Positions 38,073 to 49,235 of a DNA stretch of 64,000 nucleotides are shown here, piece after piece. The stretch covers positions 2,046,001-2,110,000 of the forward strand of contig NC_092329.1 in NCBI RefSeq assembly GCF_036785885.1. Reading direction: 5' to 3'. This DNA is from Coffea arabica (taxonomy: Eukaryota; Streptophyta; Magnoliopsida; Gentianales; Rubiaceae). Below the pieces are notes generated by a model. It was not told the DNA's origin, did not search any database, and was given only the letters and a program-made list of their open reading frames with translations. Positions within the stretch are counted from its first letter, which is position 1. The number at the start of each line of letters is the position of its first letter. The position numbers were made by a program, and so were the translations under genes.

Positions 38073-40185
38073 ATGAATCCAGATGCTGTTTGGGAAGGTT
38101 GTGGACCCTAGACATTACTTCTTTTTGAGAAGTTCTCGCTGCTCTTCCCCCCCCCCCCCCCTCCCCCCTTTCTATTTTTTTTCTTTTTCTTCCTGCCAAT
38201 TTTTGTGTTCTTACAGGTCTTCTTGCTTCAACTCCAGAAAACATCCTTCTATGGAAGTGTAATTTTGATGTTTAATCTGATGCGGCTCATTTCGGCCATG
38301 ACAACCTGAGTGTCTTGGAACTCTGCATTGATTTGATTCTGGTATGGTATATCGACCTATGCAATATGCTTGTCTTACCACCCCCTATATTTGATTGTCT
38401 GTAGTTGCAGTTACACCTGTTGGATCGCCTGTAAAAGTGTAGCTGGATAACTTTTTTTTTAAGTTTCTACTGGGACTAGCCTGTGGGTCTTTTTTATTCA
38501 ATTCGAGAGAAGTTCTAATGGCTAGAAGAAATGTTGTATGTCGTCGTCTTAACGTTCTGGCCAGATACCGATCTATTATTAGGCGGGAACTGCTTGGATG
38601 ATGGGCCATCTTTTCCGCTATCAGTGAGAGAAATTAAATACTACTCTTATAATTCATTTCACAGAACCACTCACCCACAGACAGAAAGGAAAAAGAAAGA
38701 AAAATTTTTGCCACGTAGACCAGTAATAATATTTTGCTTGTGATAGTAGTGGTTGTGGAACTGATACTTGGCATGGCATGAAATTTTGGTTGGTTTTGTT
38801 ACATCTGTTTGTGGATGTTGGGTGTTGAAAGAGGTTGAGCAGTGTTTCGCTGCCTGCTCACCCTAATTGACGGTGCTCCTCCTTCATTTACAAGGTGTAC
38901 AAGGGTCATATGTGTTTTGTCAAATGTTTTATATGAATATGGAAAGAATTTCTGAGTTTGTTTGGAGTTGGAAAGAGGGAGCTACTTCTGAAAGCTTTGT
39001 TGAAGCACTCTGTGGTTGTGGTGTCTTCTGCTTCGTGGGTGTGTATACAAATACAAGCAAGCACTCAGGGGAATGTCTCTATTGATCGGTAACCTCAATC
39101 AAACATGTTTTCAAGGGCTTTCTGGATGCTGCTTCTGTGTGGTGTGCCCATATTGAATTTTCTGTAGTCAACAATTAATCGCTGAAACGTATGCACGGCC
39201 TGTTGCAAACGATTCTTCTTTGAGAGTCATAATATATTGTCGTGAGGGCAATTTGAGAAGAGTGAGCGTCAGTCGTGGTGTAGCATTGTTGCTGACTATG
39301 TATGTGGGAAGTGGACTTCAAACCTATCCAAAAGAGTAGAATGACTCGTCAAAAAAGTGGATTAGGTTTCCTCGTTGAAGCCGAAGGGCCGCATATGTTT
39401 GAATTCGGTTGGTTTATATCACAGTAGCTTGCTGTTTTAGTCCGGGAGATCCGTGTGTGAGTGTGTCCTTATGTTTCATTTCGCCACGAACGCCGCGTCG
39501 GATGGTGGGGTTTGCCTTGTCAACCCATTTGCATCTCATCCACTAATTCTTTGAGTTCCGCCATCAGCTGCCCTGTCATTGTGATACCTGTCCCTTGACA
39601 CGTTGGAATACTGGCGGACTTGGAGTGGGGGCTGGTACCATTGTTTTGGATAAGGTAAAATCGAGGAGGGATGACGAATGACGATCTCTTGGAAAATGAC
39701 CATCATTGACATTATTGTTGCTGGTCGGTAGTCTACCAAATGGTTCAATTCATTAAAGGACCGCATTCCCAACTATGAACAAATCCATGGCTCCTCACCT
39801 TGGCATAAACACTCCCCAACGTTACAGTTTACGCTTGACCCCAAACAAAAGAGGGCGATAAAAAAAAAAAAGAGAAAAGTTTATGTTCTCTGGGCTGATA
39901 GAGTAGCAAAAACCAAGCTTCCTATGATTGTACGAGTTTCCGCTTCAATATGTTCGAGGAACCCACACCCACAGAAAGGGTGTTCTTTTTTTTGTTTTTT
40001 TGGGGAGAGGGGCTGGGGGATAGTTAATAAACGTAAAAAAAAAAACGAGCGAAAAGAAATTTCTGGTTTCGAGCGAGATGATTTGGTAGTTACTAGTTAG
40101 AGGTGTGTAAAGCCAAATATGTCAACTTTTTGTAGCTAAGCAACACTACTACGTGGGTGTTCAATTGCATGACATAAACGTCTTA

Positions 40186-40873
40186 GGGTCTGTTTGATAA
40201 TACAAAAAAGTATTGAAACTGAACCTTTTCAGACATTCAAATGTTTTGAATGTTTAATAAATGAAAATTCATCTGCTGAACTTGTGTGTATTTTTTTTAA
40301 CACAAAGAATCCTGACTGAATGCTTAATTCTGATAAGAATCAATATAATTTCTTCAACTATCTTATCTTATCTACCAAATCTACCCTTGTTTGTTAATTA
40401 TATTTAAAATTCTTATCTAATTAAATAACATGATATTTTCTATCTTATATTCAAAATTCTTATCTAGTTAAACAATCTGATATTTTCTATCTAACGGTTT
40501 TCTGTTTTTCTTTTCTCCCTTTTTAATGACTTTCACTTCTTCTTAATATTTCTCATATAATATATTTCATCTTTTATATTAATTTAATTTAAAAATAAGT
40601 ATTGTCATTTTCATACCTAACAATTTTAAGCTAATTAAATTGCAGGTTCTATTTCTTTTTGAATGAAAAGATATAAGGGCAAAATTATCAAATTGAATTT
40701 ATTAAGCATTCAGTTATAAATATTTATCAAACAATATAAATAGATTTAGTATTAAAATTCAGAGATTTATATATTTCTTTTCAGTGTTTAAAATTTAGTA
40801 AATTAATTGTTTCAGTATTCAGATTTCAGAATTCAGACTTCAGAATTCAGATTCAGTTTTATCAAACAGAACC
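40186..40873. mobile_element. Tourist-like MITE (PIF/Harbinger)
   Basis: The termini are GGGTCTGTTTGATA on the left and, reverse-complemented, GGTTCTGTTTGATA on the right, flanked on both sides by TTA (40183-40185 and 40874-40876). A 3-bp TTA duplication and this size fit the PIF/Harbinger group. Near the right end the motif CAGA(A/C)TTCAGA is repeated several times. There is no coding frame. Confidence 0.85.
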
Positions 40874-41285
40874 TTAACCATAAACACATTCCAAAAATTG
40901 AAAAGCCTTTTTTTTTCGAACCAATTCTGTGATTCTAAAGTGGCAAGAATCAGGGAGCTTGTGTCTGTGGGAAGGAGTATGCACTAAAATTGCATAGCAC
41001 ATAATGATGATGACGATGGATTTCAATAGAGAGTTGGTAAGGTAATGCGCTAAAAAATAGACCGCGCAGTTGCAGCAGTCCCAGTAGTTGGTCAGCAGTA
41101 CTCTTTGGTCCTAATTATTTAGTCATTTGAAAATTTTAATTTTTTAAAAATAATGATTTGATTGTGATATCTGTGCTTCTCTTTTTAATTTTATCTCCAC
41201 AAATTCAAATTTTAAATTTGAATGATAATATGTATATGATTAGAAAGAAAAGTTATATTAGAAAGAGAGACTAAAAAATACTTTA

Positions 41286-41464
41286 GGGATTGTTTTGGAT
41301 ATCATATTATTTTAAATAATATTTTGTTTACATCATAAACACATTTTTTAACTCATTTTTTATATTTTTAACCATTTTTTTATTTCACATACATCACATC
41401 ATAAAAAGTATTATAGTAATTATATCAAATAATATTTTAAATAACACTCTACCGAAACACGCCC
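41286..41464. mobile_element. Tourist-like MITE, GTTTGG family
   Basis: The 179-bp element begins GGGATTGTTTTGG and ends with the complement of GGGCGTGTTTCGG, flanked by TTA on both sides (41283-41285 and 41465-41467). Its interior (TTTACATCATAAACACATTT and CACATACATCACATCATAAA) matches the elements at 48776-49235, so it belongs to the same family. Confidence 0.82.
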
Positions 41465-42311
41465 TTAATTTTTCTAATATGACAAATGTTCGAGACATTT
41501 AAAAATGAAAAATGTGACACCTGAGATGAGAACGGAGGGAGCAGTAAAATCAAGAATCTGATGATGGGTTATGGGCCTACAAGATGGGTGAGTTGGCAGC
41601 AGAGCAGAGGCACCAAGAAAAAACAAAAGCCCGTCAGGGGAAGCAGCGATGCATCCGTGGGACACATGGCGGATCCAGAGAGGCAAAATAAGATAAGCAT
41701 ACCCACAAGGTGGTTTGTTGATCCGTCCCCCCGTCGATTCCACGTCAATTGCGCTAAAATAATTGGTAAATAAAAAGTGGTAAATTATATATCCACTCCC
41801 GGCCCGGCCCCCGGGAAGTTGTTGGATTCCGCAACCAGCACAGCAGCCCCCTCCCACGCCACCCCATCCCGTCCCACAAAACAGCCACCGGGCAGTAGGC
41901 AGCAGCAGCAGCAGATCCTCATTTCCCATCCCAGACTCCACGGACTTATTGAAGACTCGGGTCAAACTCAACAGTCTCATTTATCGATAAAATTACAGGG
42001 GGGGGGGGGGGGTCGTTCTTCTTATTTTAAAAATAATAAAAAAATATTATTATTATTATTATTCCAATGAAGTGAATGAACAACAATAATAAAACCTCAC
42101 TCCCCCATAAAAATCGATGATTTCTCCAACTTTTTCCAAATGCCATTTAAATTCCCACTAACATTCGACCAACTGTAGTTTTCCTGCTGCTCCTGCTCTT
42201 CATCCTCCTCCTCCTCCTCGCAGTTCAGCTGCAATCTTAGGGTTCCCCAATTCTGAATTTTCCTCGAATGCTACTACTGCTATTACTATTTCTATTGGAG
42301 AGTAAGAAGCA

Positions 42312-45300
42312 ATGGTCGCATCATCTAGAGGTTTTGCGCCCTTCGGTCTTGTTCGTCTGAGGAGTGGCGGTGATGCCGCTATTCTTGCTTCGCTGCATCG
42401 TCACCGGGACGGGAATGGATTTCTGGACTTGCCCAGGAAGAAGAGAAGGTTCATTCTTGGTGAATGCAGCAGGCGGCGAGTGGTGGTTCAGTGCTGCTCT
42501 TCCGATTCTGTGGTGCCAATTCGGGGGAGTACCGGTGGGTCCAGGAAGAGTGTCGACAAGTGCTCCGAAGACTGGAGGTTTGATTCTATAATCACTCCCA
42601 ATTATCGACCTCGAATTCAGGCTTCCCCTGCATTGCCCTTCCCTTCTCCTCAGTAAGTTCCCTTCCCTTTCTTTCTTTTTTTTTTAAACAATTATTTCTT
42701 TTTCAACTGATCAGAATTTTCAAAATTTTTAAAAATCTCATTGTGTTTAATCCCTTCCTTACTTCCAACCTTAAAGCGGTTCCTTTCTCTCTCTTTTTTT
42801 TTCGGTTTTCTTTGTTCTGGTTACTTTCACTATCAATTTCATAAAAGAAGAATGATCCGGAACAATTGCTGTTGCAATATATATTTAGGAAGGACTAGGA
42901 GCTGTTTGTTTGGACGAGTCTAGAGCGAAATCATAGGAACAGCTCGTGAGCCAACTGGTCGGTTGTGTATGTTGGAAGTTGGGGAGGAAAAATTAGAGAC
43001 TGGGAGATGAAGATGGGGAGTGTCTTTTAAGATAAAGGAACTGTACTTGACATGCTTCTCTGCATCATGTCAAAGAGGATCTTTTATCCTAGTTCTGGCA
43101 TTGCTATGACTTTTAAATCATTAGGAATAGATGGAATGATGATCTCGTCCATTGAGTACTTAACATACTGAGGACAATGATCCTTTATGTGTCCAAGTTA
43201 GTTTATATTAGGGATTTGTTTCTTTTTTTTGAACATTTACAAGTTCCCAAGGAAGAGAAGGGCTGGTGGCCTGATGATATGTTGGTTCTCTTAACCACCT
43301 ATTTGTTGTCAGCTCACTTTATCTCGCAATGTTAGCCAGTTTGTATTAGAAGACACTGAATAAGATTGTTATTTGAACATATTGCGTGTCTGAGTCATTC
43401 AAATTTTCACAAGCATCTTTGGTGTTGCAGGTCTCGATTCGTGTCCAAACAAGAAAAATTCTTCCCGCGCTGCACCCCAAGGAATTCTGGTCCTCAGTCA
43501 CGTGATTCTCCACCAAAACGAGGTTATTGCAGTATCCCTACTGCAGTTTCTTCTATATACGCCTTCATATCGTAATTTAATCATAGTGAATTTATTAGCG
43601 TTTTGGTCTTGTGCAACTTGATTTGAGTACATGGTGGGATTGCTTATTTCACCTGATAGTTTATGAATTGTTATGCTTTCTCTGCTTGCAGATACGGGTA
43701 TTGCAAGTGAGAAAGATTGGGGCATCAGTCTGTTAAATGATAATGTTAATGAATCTGGTACAAATGAAGATGGAAGTACTTGGTATCGAGAAAGTGGAGA
43801 GGATCTTGGAGAAAATGGATTCAGATGTAGATGGACGAGAATGGGTGGTCAAAGCCATGATGGCACTTCAGAGTGGAAGGAAACGGTATTTTAAGTAATT
43901 TATTACTTGAATTCCTAATGTGTGCTTATTTATGCTAGTCATTGATACGTGGCAACATTTTGTTCATATGCTCGAGGATTAGCTTTCCTGTGGTGTTTGT
44001 GTCATCGTATTGTCCCTGCTTGTATAGACATGTCTTCTGAGTCTAGGCCCTTCCAAACATGCAAACTAGCATGCTCACCCAGGCACACACTCACTCGAAC
44101 AGCAGATAGGCAGACAGGGAGAGAAAAAATAATAAGATACTCGCAGATAACGGTGGAGTTAATATTGAGTTGCATGCTGTGTATGTGGTTAAATTGTAGG
44201 AGAACAGGATACTGAACTAATAAAGGAACGGAAGGGAGCACAAATCTGTATTTTGATAGGGGTGTTAAGGGTAGAGGATGATGTATAGGAGAGCCACTTG
44301 GGAGGATATGAAAAGGTATGATGGAAATCATAGTCAGGGATTATATCCTTTTCCTAATCAGGGGTTGATTTTTAGCGCTCATTCAGGAGATGCTGAAAGT
44401 TTTCCTATAGGTATATGAAATTATAGGAAACAGACCCATGTCTACCCATAACCCTCCTTGAGAGACAGAGAGCCCAGAAAAGTTTTCACTAGAAGGGGAA
44501 CAAGAAAGAGGATTGGAGAGCAGGTAATCAAAACATGGTGGTTTCCCTATGCGATCCCTAAGGGTAGTGCAACTTAAAGTTTCAGGAATGCTGATACCAA
44601 AGGATAAAGGGGAGTTAGTTTTAATTGTGTATTGATATCCTATCCTTTTAGCTGTTATATAATTGTTGCTGTTGGGTACGTCTATAATGCCCCCTTACCA
44701 AGAGGCTTGGGACCTTTTAGAGTTTACTGAATTTACTTGAACAGACCGTTGTCTCACTGGGAATTTGTAAAACTTTCTTCTGATTGTCGTATGAGTGAAT
44801 AATAGCTTTAACATTTTTCCTTGTATTTAGTGAATGAATCTTGCCTGGTTGGAGGCTTGTGGATCTTCTATGCCCAGTGGTTTACAGTAACCACTTTTGA
44901 TACGAGCTGCTGTGAGACAATATGCAGGATCTTCAACTAGAAAATTCTGATGAACCATGAAAGTGAATTGTTCGCTTCAGCTGTGGCTTTCTGAGGAAAA
45001 CTAAAACTTTTGGTTAATCGTACCTTGGATTCTGGATTTCAGACTTATCAAAAGAAAAAGAAAATACCACAAATAGTCTCCTCCCTTCTTAAATCTGTTT
45101 CTTTCATCCATGATAGTGCATGCACGGTCATCCTATGCTGAATTTGGTTTTATAACATCATTAAGTATCATCCCAGGTGGATGCATTTAATTGGATTTGT
45201 TGATCTCCTTGACAGTGGTGGGAGAAAAGTGACTGGACAGGATACAAAGAACTAGGTATTGCCATGCTTTCATTTTATTGAACCAAGAGAACCAAGACAA

Positions 45301-48040
45301 CTTGTTCTTTCAGATTCTCCTCTTTACTGTTTTTCAACTATTCTAGTGCTTATTTCTAGTGCTTTCATAGGAGTCGAGAAATCTGGAAGAAATGCTGAAG
45401 GGGATTCATGGTGGGAAACATGGCGAGAAGTTCTCCACCAAGATGAATGGAGGTTTTGGGTTTTTGCTCTTCTCCCTTGTGCTTATAGTTCCCAAATAGA
45501 GAAGATACTGCTCTGGTCATTTTTTCCAACTATTACTGGAAAAATTAATTTATCCCATGACACTCTCCCTTCCTGCTTTCTCAAATTGCAGTAATCTCGC
45601 TAGGATAGAGAGGAGTGCACAAAAGCAAGCAAAATCAGGTACAGAGAATGCTGGGTGGTATGAAAACTGGTAAGAAAGTATTTAAATCAGGAAATTAGTT
45701 AATTATAATGCATCAAACATTGGACAAGCAACAAAGAGAACAATCTACCAGAATCTACACCCTTTATATACAGGTGGGAAAAATATGACGCCAAAGGCTG
45801 GACGGAGAAAGGGGCACATAAATATGGGAGATTGAATGAACAGTCTTGGTGGGAGAAGTGGGGAGAGCATTATGATGGAAGGGGATCTGTATTAAAATGG
45901 TATGTACTTTGCTCTTTATTCTAGACATACAGGATGGCTTTCTTCTGGGTATACGAGTTTTGGTGAATTTGGACTTGGTACGTCAAAGAAAATTTGTATG
46001 TTAGCATGACAGGCCGAAAGGTTATCATCCGGTTGCACTTATTCATCCTATCTGTACTTATATTAAATGGTTCACTAGAAGCAAATGGTGTTGCCCTTGC
46101 TAAGTTGCCAGTAATTGACAACACGAAATGAACAGTGAAGAAAAACGTTTCTTAAATTCTGGTGCATGACTTGAGCAGATAGTTTAAGCGCTCTTTCTTC
46201 TGATCGTCTCTTGGTACATTATGGAGTTGGGCATCATTCTTCTTTCTGATCATGTGTTGGTACTTTTGGAGTCAGATACAAATATTTCAAATGCTCAATA
46301 TCCAGATGCATCTTTGTTAGATGAAGTTGATTCAGAATTTGGTTTCAAGAAGTGATAGTATTACCATAAGATGCTGAATATAGAATTTGGAAGACAAGGC
46401 TGTTTGGCTTGTGGTTGGATGTCCACCATATAGTGCTTAGAGATCAAGAGTTCAGCTCTACATATGCCCTCCTCCTAAATGACCAAAACTATTACTGAAA
46501 GTTTGACCTCTAGATTGACTTGCAGTGGGGTTCTTCGCTTCAATTAAACCCCTAATCTAATCGGTCATGTTTCATCACTCAAAAACAAGCTACCTGGCTT
46601 TTTTCCTCTGTCTAATGTTCTCAAGTTCTATATTTCTGTTTCCTCAGGACAGACAAATGGGCTGAGACTGAACTGGGAACAAAATGGGGAGACAAGTGGG
46701 AAGAGAAATTTTTTGCTGGCATTGGTTCGCGTCAAGGAGAGACTTGGCATGTGTCACCTGGTGGTGAAAGTATGTTACATATTCCTTTTTTTTAGTAGTG
46801 ATTAATATATCTGAATGTTGTATGTGCCAGTAAGAACTTAATTGCTGAAGTAGATGCTCCTCAAGGATATTGTCTTAACGCACTTAGAACTTGAGTCCTC
46901 TACTGTTTAACATAAGCTCAAGGCAACTTGCAGGGATCTCTTTTATATAGTTCTCTGGTAGTTGTGGTTTTTACAAGCCAGCATGCCCGTTGTCAAGAAA
47001 CTGATACATGGTTATATTTAAACTTAGATTTTGGTATTGCTCTGTATGGTGCGAGGATTTTCAGTTGAATTCAGTAATTAAGAGCTAAGAAAAATGCCTG
47101 ATCGTATATGGTTGATGTTGCAAGAAAACTTCCCTGAATGACAGAGAAAAGTAACCTATTGAAACATGATAAGAACGAGAATTGAATTTTAAATAATAAA
47201 TATAAAATTTTGCACTGGGAATAAAATAGTGGTAGTTTTTTTTAAAAAATTTAGGAATGCGTTCACTTCAACCATTACTATTTTTTCAGCTTGGGTTATG
47301 ATCTTCTAGATTGATATTGATTAAAGGACCAATGACCATTTTCTTGTGTAATTATAGGGTGGTCAAGGACATGGGGAGAAGAGCACTTCGGAAATGGGTA
47401 AGAACTGACTGAGGTTTATTTTCATACTTTGGTCAGCGTACATATCTGTCCAATGTATTTATCTGACTTCTGTAACCAAAAAAGGAGCATTAAAAAGGGA
47501 AGAATAACCTACACTTAAAATTCTCACTTTTTTCATGTCATGGTGGAACTTCACTCGATTCCACACATTTTGCAGAAAAGTTCACAAATACGGTAAGAGC
47601 ACGACAGGTGAAAGCTGGGATATAGTTGTGGATGAAGAAACATATTACGAGTAAGTTATTATTTCACCAATTAATTACGAGGGTTGGATGTCTTTCCAAA
47701 ATTATGCGTGCAGGCTTTTGTGGCCACATTAAAGACATCCTTAACTCTTAGTTCTTTTTTTTTTTTCTTGTATTCATACTGACAAAGTGTGAGACTTGTG
47801 ATACAAGGGCTGAACCTCATTATGGATTTCTCTTGAATTGATACTGACAAAGTGTGGTAAACTTGTGATATAAGGGCTGAACCTCATTATGGATGGGCGG
47901 ATGTGGTGGGAAATTCAACTCAGTTGCTGTCCATCCAACCCATAGAGAGACCTCCAGGGGTTTATCCAAATCTTGATTTTGGTCCATCACCACCATTACC
48001 TGCAGATGATGAACCTCCTGCTGCCCAATCATCACAATGA
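42312..48040 (+). CDS. ESV1: ESV1-type starch granule tryptophan-rich protein
   Basis: Eleven exons (42312-42652, 43431-43522, 43692-43885, 45216-45255, 45371-45452, 45592-45669, 45774-45899, 46648-46769, 47358-47397, 47576-47650, 47875-48040) give 451 residues. The first 100 residues are basic and Ser/Arg-rich, as in a plastid transit peptide. From about residue 190 the protein is dominated by Trp, Glu and Lys/Arg in repeated WWE-K-W-like units (ETWWEKSDWTGYKELG, ENWWEKYDAKGWTEKG, WWEKWGEHYDGRG), ending with a Pro-rich C-terminus after GVYPNLDFGPSPPLP. This is the EARLY STARVATION1 domain. ESV1 and its paralogue LESV bind glucan chains in the chloroplast and control starch organisation and turnover. 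The length is nearer to Arabidopsis ESV1 than to the longer LESV. The last acceptor lies within a tandem duplication, so a shorter splice form is possible. Confidence 0.93.
47776..47893 (+). repeat. 65-bp tandem duplication carrying the last ESV1 splice acceptor
   Basis: Two copies with a 65-66 base period begin ATACTGACAAAGTGTG near 47776 and 47841, and each includes an AAG acceptor followed by GGCTGAACCTCATTATGGAT. The second acceptor (exon from 47875) continues into the conserved GWADVVGNSTQLLS end. The first (exon from 47808) would run GFLLN and stop. Confidence 0.9.
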
Positions 48041-48775
48041 CAAGAAGCTGTATTATTTCTCGGTTAATTTATTTAATATTTAATGAAATTGTAATTGGAA
48101 TTGGTGAAGACCCTCCTGTAAGAGACCATTAGAACCCACTCCAGCATTCATTTTATTCATTCCATTGATTTTTTGCATTAATATGGGTTAAACATTCAAT
48201 AGTTAACACTAAACGACGACATGAAGTTTTTTTGGTCTGGAAGTTGCAAGTACCGTAAATCGATGTGGAAACGGACGTCTACAACTGCACATGCGCGTCA
48301 CAGCACAGGTAGAGCCCGAGGATTTAGAGAATTGCGTTACCATTCCCCGCTTTAGAAATTAGAATGAATGGAAGTCGTGCGGGGATCTAAAATATGAGCT
48401 CTCATTATCATATGGGATCTTTGTGATTCTTGCAATGCCAGACCGACCGTTAACCAGCTTTTTGGTCTATTGTTCTCGACTTGGAATAGTATATTGCAGA
48501 ACCGCAAATTTGACGCTTACACGTTTATGTTTTGACCTGTTCTGCCTGTGCCGTAATAATATCAAGTGTCAAATAAAATCTGGCTGCCCAACAAACGTTC
48601 AAAACTATTTATTAATTTTCTAGCCTCCAAGAGCATGCTGATGATGTTCACAGAATGGCATTGGCATAAATGAAAAATGCCGTCTACATTAGGGTTGACT
48701 GTCAAATCGCCTGCTTTAAATATGAAATACTCCTACATAGACTCCTCCCTTCCCCCACCAAAAAACTTTCTCCTC
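48041..48775. other. 3' flank of ESV1
   Basis: This 0.7-kb stretch begins with the probable 3' untranslated region of ESV1. I see no gene, RNA or complete transposon between the stop codon and the MITE that begins near 48776. Confidence 0.4.
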
Positions 48776-49235
48776 AATTTGTTGGATAGAGTATTATTTG
48801 AAATATTAGTTGGAATAATGGCTGTAACACTTTTTGTGATGTGATGTATGTGAGATAAAAAAGTGGGTTGAAAAATGTGTTTATGATGCATGCGAAATAT
48901 CCAAACAAAATTAATGGGTTTGTTTGGACAAAGAAAATTTGCAAGATTTATTTCAGATTTTGTTTTGCTTGCATCATACACACAATTCTCAATCACCTTT
49001 TTATCTCACATACATCACATCACAAAAAGTACTACAGTAACTGGATCAAATAAATCATCCAAATAAATTCTTATCCAAACAAACTCAATATTTCGCTTGC
49101 ATCATAAACACATTTTTCAACCCACTTTTTTATATTCTCAACCACCTTTTTATCTCACATGCATCACATCACAAAAAGTGCTACAGTCATTATTTCAAAT
49201 AATACACTCTATTCCAAACAAATCCTATTTGAGAT
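48776..49235. mobile_element. Palindromic MITE with a related MITE nested at its centre
   Basis: The outer arms (about 48776-48912 and 49090-49235) are reverse complements at high similarity; both carry CATCATAAACACATTTTTCA and ACATCACATCACAAAAAGTG in one orientation or the other. The outer edges resemble each other (TTGTTGGATAGAGTATTATT and TTGTTTGGAATAGAGTGTAT). Exact ends are uncertain by several bases and no outer duplication was established. There is no coding capacity. Confidence 0.7.
48916..49086. mobile_element. Nested 171-bp MITE of the same family
   Basis: Termini GGGTTTGTTTGGA and, reverse-complemented, GAGTTTGTTTGGA enclose the same interior motifs (TTGCATCATACACACAATTC, ACATCACATCACAAAAAGTA). 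It is flanked by AAT on each side (48913-48915 and 49087-49089). It sits at the symmetry centre of the outer palindrome. Confidence 0.7.

Larger units (their letters stand above)
38073..42311. other. Intergenic between EIPR1 and ESV1 genes
   Basis: Apart from the two MITEs listed at 40186 and 41286 I see no gene. There is a 19-base poly-C-rich run near 38147-38165, a poly-G run near 41998-42012 and a (TTA)n run near 42046-42062. A 168-codon minus-strand frame at 41474-41980 shows no domain and overlaps the ESV1 promoter, so it is not called. Confidence 0.4.

Noticed and set aside
41474-41980. 168-codon minus-strand frame before ESV1
   Set aside because: Low-complexity composition (Gly, Leu, Pro runs), no recognisable domain, and it runs antisense through the ESV1 upstream region.
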